Positions 31,803-39,095 of a stretch of DNA of 64,000 bases are shown piece after piece. Both the position numbers and the translations under genes were made by a program. Positions within the stretch are counted from its first letter, which is position 1. Each line of letters opens with the position of its first letter. The DNA is from JACMQX01 sp040385105. GTDB taxonomy: Bacteria > Pseudomonadota > Gammaproteobacteria > Burkholderiales > Burkholderiaceae_C. The notes beneath the pieces were generated by a model. It was given only the letters and a program-made list of their open reading frames with translations, was not told the DNA's origin and made no database searches. Where the stretch lies: the NCBI GenBank assembly GCA_040385105.1, contig JAZKHY010000033.1:1-64000 (forward strand), given 5' to 3'.

Positions 31803-32918
31803 ATGAAGAGCGCCAAACCAAGAGTCGTCGTGGGGTTGAGCGGAGGCGTGGACTCCGCAGTCACCGCGCACCTGCTCAAGCAGCAGGGCCACGAAGTCAT
31901 CGGCATCTTCATGAAGAACTGGGAAGACGACGACGACAGCGAGTACTGCTCGTCCAACGTCGACTTCGTCGATGCCGCCGCCGTGGCCGATGTGATCGGC
32001 ATCGAGATCGAGCATGTCAACTTCGCCGCGGAGTACAAGGACCGGGTGTTCGCCGAATTCCTGCGCGAATACCAGGCAGGCCGCACGCCCAACCCCGACG
32101 TGCTGTGCAACGCCGAGATCAAGTTCAAGGCCTTCCTGGACCATGCCATGCGGCTGGGTGCTGAAAAGATCGCCACGGGGCACTATGCAAGGGTGCGGGA
32201 ACGCGAAGGACGGTTCGAGTTGCTCAAGGGCCTGGACGCCACCAAGGACCAGAGCTACTTCCTGCACCGGCTGACGCAGGCACAGCTGTCAAAAACGCTG
32301 TTCCCGGTGGGCGAGCTGCGCAAGACGGAAGTGCGCCGCATTGCCGAAGAGATCGGCCTGCCGAATGCGAAGAAAAAGGACTCCACCGGCATCTGCTTCA
32401 TCGGGGAGCGGCCGTTCCGCGACTTCCTCAACCGCTACATCAGCAAGGAGCCGGGGCCCATCAAGGACGAACGCGGCCGGGTGCTGGGGCGCCACGAGGG
32501 CCTGAGTTTCTACACCCTGGGGCAGCGGCAGGGGCTGGGCATCGGCGGCGTCAAGGAAAAGGGCGCGCCGCGCGGCGGGGGCGACCATGCACCCTGGTTT
32601 GTGGCGCGCAAGGACCTTGAGAAGAACACGCTGTGGGTGGTGCAGGGCCATGAGCACCCGTGGCTGCAATCGGTGGCGCTGGATGCCGACGATGCGAGCT
32701 GGGTGGCCGGCGCTGCCCCGGTGGGTGGCGCCTATGCCGCCAAGACGCGCTACCGGCAGTCAGACTCGCCCTGCGTCCTGGCGCCGGATGCCAACGGCGC
32801 CTTCCACCTGGACTTCCAGGACCGGCAGTGGGCCGTGACGCCGGGGCAGTCCGCCGTGCTGTACGACGGCGAGGTGTGCCTCGGCGGCGGGGTGATTTCG
32901 GGCTTCCGCCAGGTCTAG
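31803..32918 (+). CDS. mnmA: tRNA-specific 2-thiouridylase
   Basis: A 371-residue cytoplasmic enzyme that thiolates uridine 34 of tRNA-Lys, -Glu and -Gln. It begins MKSAKPRVVVGLSGGVDSAV, including the PP-loop SGGVDS, and has the catalytic cysteines in NPDVLCNAEIKF and STGICFIGERPF. HYARVRE and the C-terminal beta-barrel (to LGGGVISGFRQV) are as expected. Its stop shares the CTAG at 32915-32918 with the stop of the opposite gene. The start is just 21 bases from the TonB-like gene, so the two promoters must overlap the coding ends. Confidence 0.97.
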   Translation: MKSAKPRVVVGLSGGVDSAVTAHLLKQQGHEVIGIFMKNWEDDDDSEYCSSNVDFVDAAAVADVIGIEIEHVNFAAEYKDRVFAEFLREYQAGRTPNPDVLCNAEIKFKAFLDHAMRLGAEKIATGHYARVREREGRFELLKGLDATKDQSYFLHRLTQAQLSKTLFPVGELRKTEVRRIAEEIGLPNAKKKDSTGICFIGERPFRDFLNRYISKEPGPIKDERGRVLGRHEGLSFYTLGQRQGLGIGGVKEKGAPRGGGDHAPWFVARKDLEKNTLWVVQGHEHPWLQSVALDADDASWVAGAAPVGGAYAAKTRYRQSDSPCVLAPDANGAFHLDFQDRQWAVTPGQSAVLYDGEVCLGGGVISGFRQV

Positions 32919-33310
32919 ATCGGCACCAGTTGCCGCTCGGGCACACGCTGGGCAAAGAAGGGAAGCAGGGCGTTGATACGGTTGCGGGCTTCGAGCTGGC
33001 CGCGCTCCTTGGCGATGCACTGGAACAGGTCGGCCCGCAGCAACCAGAGGTCAAGGCTTTCGCGGCTGCGGTAGATCGCCAGGGTCATGCGGTCGCGCAC
33101 GGCCTCCGGGCAATCGTGCACTGCGGCGGCCATTTCCTTCTTGATCAGCCAGTCGGGCGCGCGTGAAACCGTCGGGGCGGCCAGCTCCGCCGGGCCGACG
33201 GAGGAGCTGACGTCCTCCTGCCGGATGAGGCTGCTGTCAAAAGCTTGAGTCGCAGCGCTGGACCTGCGGATATCCCGAAACCACTGTGTGAATGACGACG
33301 TGGAAGCCAT
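32915..33310 (-). CDS. Hypothetical protein, 131 residues
   Basis: I do not recognise this small soluble protein. The start at 33310 (MASTSSFTQWFRDIRR) has an AGGAG ribosome site about 10 bases upstream; an in-frame ATG at 33352 lacks one. The C-terminal half is helical and charged (AAAVHDCPEAVRDRMTLAIY, then SLDLWLLRADLFQCIAKERG). No signal peptide or membrane segment is seen. It ends in a CTAG shared with the mnmA stop and lies upstream of nothing on its own strand; ssb begins 663 bases to its right on the same strand and ends 166 bases away. Confidence 0.6.
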   Translation of the reverse strand: MASTSSFTQWFRDIRRSSAATQAFDSSLIRQEDVSSSVGPAELAAPTVSRAPDWLIKKEMAAAVHDCPEAVRDRMTLAIYRSRESLDLWLLRADLFQCIAKERGQLEARNRINALLPFFAQRVPERQLVPI

Positions 33311-33435
33311 GCCTGTAACTCCTGCACCGATAAATTGCATCGGTGTGGACACAGTTTGTGCCTCGCAGCAACGAGGTTCAATCGGCCAGATCGCCTCCGG
33401 CCATTCGGCTCAGGGTGTTTTCCCGGGGGTAGCAC

Positions 33436-33461
33436 CCGGCTCCGGTGAACGCCGGAGCCGG
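33436..33461. terminator. Strong hairpin downstream of ssb
   Basis: CCGGCTCCGG (33436-33445) and CCGGAGCCGG (33452-33461) form a perfect 10-base stem with a 6-base loop, 15 bases past the ssb stop on the - strand. No T tract follows, so it is either a factor-aided terminator or an mRNA 3'-end stabiliser. Confidence 0.55.
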
Positions 33462-33475
33462 TGCCTGACAAGGCG

Positions 33476-33973
33476 TCAGAACGGGATGTCGTCGTCCATG
33501 TCGTCAAAGCCGCTGGACGACTTAGCGGGCGCCTGCTGGCGCGGTGCCGGCGCAGCCGACTGGCGCGGCGCTGCGGGAGGGCGCGAATAGCTGCCACCAC
33601 CGCCGCCGCCCTCTTCGCCACCCGGGCCGCCCATGCCTTCGCGCCCACCCAGCAGCTGCATTTCAGTGGCGATGATGTCCACCGTGTTCTTCTCGATGCC
33701 GTCCTGCCCGGTGTACTTGCCGTACTTCAGGCGGCCTTCGACGTAGATGGGCCGCCCCTTCTTGACATATTCCCCGGCGATTTCGGCCAGGCGGTCATAG
33801 AACGTGACGCGGTGCCACTGGGTGTCTTCGACGGTTTCGCCGGTGTTCTTGTCCTTGCGCCGGCTGGAGGTGGCCACGCTGACATTGGCCACCGCCTGGC
33901 CCGAGGGCAGGTAACGGATTTCGGGGTCGCGGCCGCAGTTGCCGACGAGGATGACTTTGTTGACGGATGCCAT
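33476..33973 (-). CDS. ssb: Single-stranded DNA-binding protein
   Basis: A 165-residue SSB that coats single-stranded DNA in replication and repair. The OB-fold domain (about 1-110) starts MASVNKVILVGNCGRDPEIR and includes QWHRVTFYDRLAEIAGEYVK and GRLKYGKYTGQDG. A Gly/Pro-rich linker leads to the conserved acidic tip FDDMDDDIPF that binds partner proteins. Same direction as the MFS gene, which ends 40 bases upstream. Confidence 0.97.
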   Translation of the reverse strand: MASVNKVILVGNCGRDPEIRYLPSGQAVANVSVATSSRRKDKNTGETVEDTQWHRVTFYDRLAEIAGEYVKKGRPIYVEGRLKYGKYTGQDGIEKNTVDIIATEMQLLGGREGMGGPGGEEGGGGGGSYSRPPAAPRQSAAPAPRQQAPAKSSSGFDDMDDDIPF

Positions 33974-34013
33974 GGAGGGTTCCTCGGAAAAGTGTGTCTT
34001 GGGGGTGTGCGGA

Positions 34014-35258
34014 TTATGCGGCTTTGCGGCGGGTGCCCGGTATGGATTGCATCGGCCATGCGACCATCAGCCACAGCAGCATCACCGCGGCGCAGGCGCC
34101 AAACAGGCCGGCCGGGCCCCAGGCCTTGGCCAGCGTGCCGCCCAGCGCCCCGCCGGCAAAGAAGCCCAGCGACTGCAACGTGTTGTAAAAGCCCAGTGCA
34201 GCGCCGCGCGCATGCGGTGGCGCGGCCCGTGAAGCGATGCTGGGCTGGCAGGCTTCCAGCACGTTGGAAGCGCAGAAGAACACGAACAGCGCCAGCGACA
34301 GGCCGGCAATGCCCGGGCTGCCGGCCGCCAGCAGCGCAAGCCCCGCCTGGACCAGCGCGATCAGCCCGACAGCGCCCAGGAAGACCGCGCGCAGGTAGCC
34401 GCGGCGCTCCAGCGGGAACAGCGTCAGCCCCATGACGATGAACGAGCCGAACACGGCCGGCAGGTATACCCACCAGTGATGCTCCTTGGGCAGGCCGGCG
34501 TCCACCAGCAGCGCCGGCACAGCCACCCACATCGCCAGCAGCACCGCATGCAGCACGAACACGCCGAAGTTCAGGCGCAGCGTCGGCACATGGCGCAGCA
34601 CCTCGGCCAGGCTGCCGCGCGCCGGGTTCTTCTGCCGCGCCGGCTCGGGCGGCACCATCCAGATCACCACGGCAACCCCGGTCAACGCCAGCACCCCGGT
34701 GATGACAAACAGGCCGGACAGCCCTGCCCACGCCGTCAGCAGCGGCGCCGCCACGAGCGACACGGCGAACATCAGCCCGATGCTGGCGCCCACCAGCGCC
34801 ATGGCGCGGGTGCGGACTTCATCCCGGGTCTGGTCTGCCAGCAGTGCAGTGACCACGGCCGACACGGCGCCCGCGCCCTGCAGCGAGCGGCCGGCGATCA
34901 GGCCTGTCAGCGTGTCTGCTGCGGCAGCCAGGAAGCTGCCTGCCGCAAACACCAGCAGGCCAAAGACGATGACGCGTTTGCGGCCCAGCCTGTCGGAGGC
35001 CATGCCGAAGGGCAGCTGCAGCGCGCCCTGCGTCAGTCCGTAAATGCCCATGGCAAGCCCGATCAGGGCCGGGTCATCGCCGCCCGGGTACTTGTGGGCC
35101 TCCAGCGCAAAGACGGGCAGCACAAGAAACAGGCCCAGCATCCGCAGCGCATAGATGAAGGCCAGCGAACCGCTCGCGCGCCGCTCGGTCGCGGTCATGC
35201 CGGGGGCCGGGCTTGCATCGGGGATGGGAACGCTGGAAGAGGCAGGATGGACGGACAC
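34014..35258 (-). CDS. MFS transporter
   Basis: A 414-residue inner-membrane protein with about 12 membrane segments. The MFS loop-2 motif is GMASDRLGRKRVIVFG (about residue 85-100) and GRSLQGAGAVSAVVTALLAD follows, as in the YajR/drug-efflux group. Substrate unknown. Its place just upstream of ssb is seen in other Burkholderiales, where it often lies next to uvrA; here the next gene upstream is cbbR, so the locus has been rearranged. Confidence 0.88.
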   Translation of the reverse strand: MSVHPASSSVPIPDASPAPGMTATERRASGSLAFIYALRMLGLFLVLPVFALEAHKYPGGDDPALIGLAMGIYGLTQGALQLPFGMASDRLGRKRVIVFGLLVFAAGSFLAAAADTLTGLIAGRSLQGAGAVSAVVTALLADQTRDEVRTRAMALVGASIGLMFAVSLVAAPLLTAWAGLSGLFVITGVLALTGVAVVIWMVPPEPARQKNPARGSLAEVLRHVPTLRLNFGVFVLHAVLLAMWVAVPALLVDAGLPKEHHWWVYLPAVFGSFIVMGLTLFPLERRGYLRAVFLGAVGLIALVQAGLALLAAGSPGIAGLSLALFVFFCASNVLEACQPSIASRAAPPHARGAALGFYNTLQSLGFFAGGALGGTLAKAWGPAGLFGACAAVMLLWLMVAWPMQSIPGTRRKAA

Positions 35259-35305
35259 GCGGGCGCTTTGGCTTCAATGGCAACTGCCGATTGTCCCTGA
35301 TCGGG

Positions 35306-36259
35306 TCAATCCGCTGCCATCGCCCGGTCCTGCAGGCTCACATGCCGGCCGAAATGCCCTGCCAGGAAGACTTCGCCGCGCTCCAGCACAAAATAACGGA
35401 AGGCCTCTGCTGCGGGGGACATCAGCTTGGAGAGCGTGTGCACCACGTTCCAGGCACGTACCACCGGCGCGCCCTCCACATCCAGCACCGCGATCAGCCG
35501 GTTGTCGAGCTCCAGGCCAATGGTGTGCAACGACAGGAAGCTCAGGCCCATGCCCGCCATGACGGCCTGCTTGATGGTCTCGTTGCTCGACATCTCCATC
35601 GCCACACGCGGCTCGAAGCGGGCGGTCTCGAAAAAATTCTCCATCGCCGCCCGGGTGCCCGAGCCTTCCTCGCGCAGGATGAAAGGGTGAGGCCGCAGGG
35701 CCTCGACCGTCTGGTGGCCCTGCGCGAGCAGCGGGTGGCCAGGAGGTGCGACGAAAACATGGGGGTGGGCGGCAAACGGCTCGGCCCGCGTGGCGAGTTC
35801 CCTGGGCGGTCTGCCCATGATGGCAATGTCCACCTCGTTGGCCTGCAGCATCCGGACCAGCTGCTCCCGGTTGCCCGTCGCCAGCCGCACCTCGATGCCG
35901 GTGTGCTCGCGGCGGAACTCCGCAAGCATGCGCGGCAGGAAATACTCTGCCGTGCTGACCATGCCGATCGTCAGCGTGCCGATCTCAAGCCGCTGCAGCC
36001 TGGCGGCCGCATCCTCGGCGTCCTTCAGCGTGGACAGCATGCGCCGCGCAAAGACCAGCATGTATTCACCGGGCGTCGTCAGCGTGACCTGCCGGCCCTG
36101 CCGCTCAAAAAGCGGCATGCCGACGTGACCCTCCAGCTCCTTGACCTGCATCGTGACTGCCGGCGGGGTGAGGTGCAGGGCCTGCGCTGCCTTGGCGAAG
36201 CTCAGGTGCCTGGCGACCTCGCTGAACACCCGCAACTGGCGGAAGGTCGCATTTTTCAT
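35306..36259 (-). CDS. cbbR: LysR-type regulator CbbR
   Basis: A 317-residue LysR-type regulator. The N-terminal winged helix is MKNATFRQLRVFSEVARHLS ... LHLTPPAVTMQVKELE, followed by the effector domain with EIGTLTIGMVSTAEYFLPRM and IMGRPPRELATRAEPFA. These resemble CbbR proteins that activate Calvin-cycle operons. The divergent position 106 bases from cbbS-cbbF supports this. The effector-domain ligand in CbbR proteins is a Calvin metabolite such as RuBP or PEP, depending on the species. Confidence 0.88.
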   Translation of the reverse strand: MKNATFRQLRVFSEVARHLSFAKAAQALHLTPPAVTMQVKELEGHVGMPLFERQGRQVTLTTPGEYMLVFARRMLSTLKDAEDAAARLQRLEIGTLTIGMVSTAEYFLPRMLAEFRREHTGIEVRLATGNREQLVRMLQANEVDIAIMGRPPRELATRAEPFAAHPHVFVAPPGHPLLAQGHQTVEALRPHPFILREEGSGTRAAMENFFETARFEPRVAMEMSSNETIKQAVMAGMGLSFLSLHTIGLELDNRLIAVLDVEGAPVVRAWNVVHTLSKLMSPAAEAFRYFVLERGEVFLAGHFGRHVSLQDRAMAAD

Positions 36260-36279
36260 TAAGCAATACCTGAATCGAA

Positions 36280-36307
36280 GTTAAACAAATATTGAATTTA
36301 CCTTAAC
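36280..36307. promoter_or_regulatory. Candidate CbbR operator between cbbR and cbbS
   Basis: An AT-rich island with the inverted pair GTTAA (36280-36284) and TTAAC (36303-36307) lies in the 106-base gap. Such an island in GC-rich DNA and half-sites of TNA type are typical of LysR regulator sites. The gap is short enough that this single site would serve both genes. Confidence 0.5.
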
Positions 36308-36365
36308 TCTTTGCCTTCCTACAGTCAACTCCAGCCTCAAAGATCAACCCCCGGAGCAATACCCC

Positions 36366-36785
36366 ATGCGCATCACCCAAGGCACCTTCTCGTTTCTGCC
36401 GGTACTCACCGATACGCAGATCACCGCACAGATCGAGTATTGCCTGGCCAGGGGCTGGGCCGTGTTCATCGAATACGCCGACGATGCTCATCAGCGCAAT
36501 ACCTCCTGGGAGATGTACGGCAACCCGATGTGCGATCTGGATGACCAGGTCCGCATCCTGATGGAGATCAACAATTGCCGCAGGACCTTCGCGAACCGGT
36601 ATGTGCGCGTCAAGGCGTTCGACCCTGCACATGGCACAGGATCGGTGGTGATGTCGTTCCTGGTGAACCGTCCAGAACATGAGTCCCGTTTCCGGCTGAT
36701 CCGCACCGAAGAGCCGGATCGCAGCATGCGCGATGCCGCCTTCAGCCACGCGGTGCATCGCGAGCCTGAAGGCGCGCGCTGCTGA
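36366..36785 (+). CDS. cbbS: RuBisCO small subunit, form I type, without adjacent large subunit
   Basis: A 139-residue protein that matches form I (red-type, IC) RuBisCO small subunits: MRITQGTFSFLPVLTDTQIT, IEYCLARGWAVFIEYADDAH, RYVRVKAFDPAHG and MSFLVNRPEHESRFRLIRTE. The core motif normally NTYWEMWG reads NTSWEMYG, and the C terminus (AFSHAVHREPEGARC) is unusual. No cbbL lies upstream: cbbR and the operator come directly before it, with a GGAG ribosome site. It should normally form an L8S8 enzyme. cbbF follows after 15 bases. The gene is intact, but its function without a linked large subunit is open. Confidence 0.88.
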   Translation: MRITQGTFSFLPVLTDTQITAQIEYCLARGWAVFIEYADDAHQRNTSWEMYGNPMCDLDDQVRILMEINNCRRTFANRYVRVKAFDPAHGTGSVVMSFLVNRPEHESRFRLIRTEEPDRSMRDAAFSHAVHREPEGARC

Positions 36786-36800
36786 GCACCGGTCATCCAG

Positions 36801-37868
36801 ATGATGACGCTGACCCAGTACCTGATCGGGCAGCGCCGGCGCCTTCCCCATGCCAGCGGCGAGCTCGATTCGCTGATCCTGGACGTGTCGATCGCCTGCA
36901 AGGCGATTGCCCGGGCCGTGGCATTCGGCGAGCTGGGCAATGCCAGCGGCAACGCCGCCGGCACGGTCAATATCCAGGGAGAGGTGCAGAAGAAGCTGGA
37001 CATCATCAGCAACGAGATGTTCATCCGCACCGCTGAATGGTCGGGCCACCTGGCAGGCATGGCGTCAGAAGAGATGGATCTGCCCCGGCAGATTCCCGAG
37101 AACCATGGGCGCGGCAAATACCTGCTGGTGTTTGACCCGCTGGACGGCTCCTCCAACATTGACGTGAACATGACGGCGGGCAGCATCTTCTCCATCCTGC
37201 GCGCCCCGCAGGACGTCGTGGCATCGGGATGCGACGTGACCGAGGCGCATTTCCTGCAACCCGGCAGCACCCAGGTGGCAGCCGGCTATGCGCTCTATGG
37301 CCCGGTGACCATGCTGGTGCTCACCGTAGGCAATGGCGTGGCCGGCTTCACGCTGGACCCGAACCTGGGCGAATTCAAGCTCACCCACCCCGGCATCAAG
37401 GTCCCGGAGGACACGCGCGAATTCGCCATCAATGCATCCGACAGCCGTTTCTGGGAGCCGCCGGTCAAGCGCTACGTGGACGAATGCGTCGCGGGAATCA
37501 TGGGCCCGCGCGGCAAGGACTTCAACATGCGCTGGATCGCGTCCATGGTGGCCGAGGCGCATCGCATCCTGATGCGCGGCGGTGTGTTCATGTACCCGCG
37601 CGACTCCGGCGAGCCTGACCGGGCCGGGCGGGTGCGCCTGCTGTACGAGGCCAACCCGATCGGAATGGTGATGGAGCAGGCGGGCGGCAGGGCCAGTACG
37701 GGGCGCCAGCCGGTGCTGGACGTGCAGCCGTCTTCACTGCACCAGCGCATCGGCCTGGTGTTCGGTTCGAAGAACGAGGTGGAACGCATTGAGCGTTACC
37801 ACGCCGAGCCCGCAGCAGCAGCAAGAGACGACTCGCTGTTCATGGAGCGCAGCCTGTTTCTTCACTGA
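36801..37868 (+). CDS. cbbF: Class I fructose-1,6-bisphosphatase
   Basis: A 355-residue cytoplasmic enzyme that removes the 1-phosphate from fructose 1,6-bisphosphate in the Calvin cycle and gluconeogenesis. The metal-binding signature is LLVFDPLDGSSNIDVNMTAG (about residues 108-127), followed by GYALYGPVTMLVLTVGNG and the substrate region YVDECVAGIMGPRG. Start at 36801 (36804 also possible). It is co-transcribed with cbbS and lies under CbbR control by position, so it may be the fragment of a formerly larger cbb operon. Confidence 0.95.
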   Translation: MMTLTQYLIGQRRRLPHASGELDSLILDVSIACKAIARAVAFGELGNASGNAAGTVNIQGEVQKKLDIISNEMFIRTAEWSGHLAGMASEEMDLPRQIPENHGRGKYLLVFDPLDGSSNIDVNMTAGSIFSILRAPQDVVASGCDVTEAHFLQPGSTQVAAGYALYGPVTMLVLTVGNGVAGFTLDPNLGEFKLTHPGIKVPEDTREFAINASDSRFWEPPVKRYVDECVAGIMGPRGKDFNMRWIASMVAEAHRILMRGGVFMYPRDSGEPDRAGRVRLLYEANPIGMVMEQAGGRASTGRQPVLDVQPSSLHQRIGLVFGSKNEVERIERYHAEPAAAARDDSLFMERSLFLH

Positions 37869-37901
37869 AACAATCGCGCGCTCACTGCGTCGTCACGCGA
37901 A

Positions 37902-37936
37902 TTGTGACTGGACGGTAAAGAAATACACTGTCCAGT
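37902..37936 (+). promoter_or_regulatory. Promoter with inverted repeat before the HiPIP gene
   Basis: A possible promoter has TTGTGA (37902-37907) and TACACT (37924-37929) separated by 16 bases. An inverted repeat ACTGGAC (37907-37913) and GTCCAGT (37930-37936) brackets the spacer and -10 region, a good place for a repressor or activator. The protein that would bind is not known. This is not a TGT-N12-ACA site. Confidence 0.5.
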
Positions 37937-37986
37937 CTTTCGTGGCATCATCCGTAAACCCACGTTGTCATACAAGGAGATACTCC

Positions 37987-38304
37987 ATGAAAAACACCAA
38001 CCGCCGCGTGTTCCTGGTGCAGGTTGCCGCAGGCAGCTCTGCACTGGCCGCTACACAGGCCATGGCCCAGGCCGCCGCCCCCAAGGTCGATGAAAAAGAC
38101 CCGCAGGCCGCCGCCCTCGGCTATGCCGCCGACACCACCAAGGTGGACAAGAAGAAATTCCCCAAGCATTCCGCCGAGCAGAAGTGCAGCGGCTGCCAGC
38201 TGTATACGGGCAAGCCCAAGGAAGCTGCCGGCCCCTGCCCGCTGTTCGCAGGCAAGCAGGTCGCGGCCAATGGCTGGTGCAGCGCCTGGGTCAAGAAGGC
38301 CTGA
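37987..38304 (+). CDS. hip: High-potential iron-sulfur protein (HiPIP)
   Basis: A 105-residue periplasmic electron carrier with a 4Fe-4S cluster. The Tat signal MKNTNRRVFLVQVAAGSSAL has twin Arg at 6-7 and a cleavage site after AMA (residues 25-27). The cluster cysteines are C67, C70, C84 and C98 in KCSGCQLY, GPCPLF and GWCSAW. In Rubrivivax and Rhodoferax, HiPIP donates electrons to the photosynthetic reaction centre; its place beside the photosynthesis genes fits this. An AAGGAG ribosome site precedes the ATG. Converges with the tspO group, with 14 bases between stops. Confidence 0.95.
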   Translation: MKNTNRRVFLVQVAAGSSALAATQAMAQAAAPKVDEKDPQAAALGYAADTTKVDKKKFPKHSAEQKCSGCQLYTGKPKEAAGPCPLFAGKQVAANGWCSAWVKKA

Positions 38305-38318
38305 CCCGGCGGCCGGTG

Positions 38319-38585
38319 CTATTTCTTCCAGCGGCGCCAGATGTCGGCGCCGTGCGCGAGCCCTGCTGCCAGGAGGCATGCGGCGACCCACAGGGCGCCC
38401 GATCCGGCGAGCGCTGAGCGCAATGCCAGCATCAGGCACAGCCCCGATGCAATGTTGAGCGCATAGTCGTGCACGGCAACGCCATGCCCGGTCATCCGGT
38501 GATACAGCGCCAGCGCAAGCGCTTCGAGCACCGTGACCGCGATCACCGCGTCGACCAGCATGACAATGGGCAGTTCGCCGTTCAT
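38319..38585 (-). CDS. Small membrane protein after tspO
   Basis: An 88-residue protein with about three membrane segments (LPIVMLVDAVIAVTVLEALA, YALNIASGLCLMLALRSAL, LWVAACLLAAGLAHGADIW) and a basic C-terminal end WRRWKK. Its ATG overlaps the tspO stop by 4 bases, so it is the last gene of bchG-bch2-bchP-tspO. I do not recognise a family. A role in membrane sensing or photosystem assembly is possible from context only. Confidence 0.7.
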   Translation of the reverse strand: MNGELPIVMLVDAVIAVTVLEALALALYHRMTGHGVAVHDYALNIASGLCLMLALRSALAGSGALWVAACLLAAGLAHGADIWRRWKK

Positions 38586-39070
38586 GGCCCGAACGGCCCG
38601 TTCAGGCGGACCGTCGCCCAATTGAGCGCGCCTGCGAAGGCAATCCACACCAGGTAGGGCGCGAGCAGCACGCTGGCCTTGCGCGACCAGCGGCCCAGCA
38701 CCAGCATCAACACCAGCACGGACAACCAGAGCAGGCCCACCTCCAGCAAGGCCCAGTCAGGCCGCCGCAGCCTGAAGTACAGCAAGCTCCACAGCACATT
38801 GAGAAAGCCGTTGAGCGCAAACAGCGCCAGCAGCCATTCGCGGCTGGCCTTGTCGGGCGCTGTGCGCCAGGCCGCAACGCCCGAGGCCGCCGCCAGCGCG
38901 AAGATGACGGTCCAGGCTGGCCCGAAGGCCCAGTCCGGCGGCTTCCAGGACGGCTGGGCCAGGCTGCGGTACCAGGGCCCCAGGTCGGTCATCAGCGCGC
39001 CGAGGCCGGCCACCAGCGTGGCTGCCAGCGCCGCCAGCAGCACAGGGAGAAAGGCACGCCTGCCGCTCAT
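38582..39070 (-). CDS. tspO: TspO/MBR family tryptophan-rich sensory protein
   Basis: A 162-residue membrane protein with five membrane segments and the TspO pattern PWYRSLAQPSWKPPDWAFG followed by PAWTVIFALAAASGVAAWR, then NGFLNVLWSLLYFRLRRPDW and LLAPYLVWIAFAGALNWATV. TspO binds porphyrins and in Rhodobacter affects photosynthesis gene expression. I use the ATG at 39070, 25 bases after the bchP stop; a longer frame exists but overlaps bchP. Confidence 0.93.
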   Translation of the reverse strand: MSGRRAFLPVLLAALAATLVAGLGALMTDLGPWYRSLAQPSWKPPDWAFGPAWTVIFALAAASGVAAWRTAPDKASREWLLALFALNGFLNVLWSLLYFRLRRPDWALLEVGLLWLSVLVLMLVLGRWSRKASVLLAPYLVWIAFAGALNWATVRLNGPFGP

Positions 39071-39095
39071 GACCCGCCCGCCGCCATGCCGGTGC

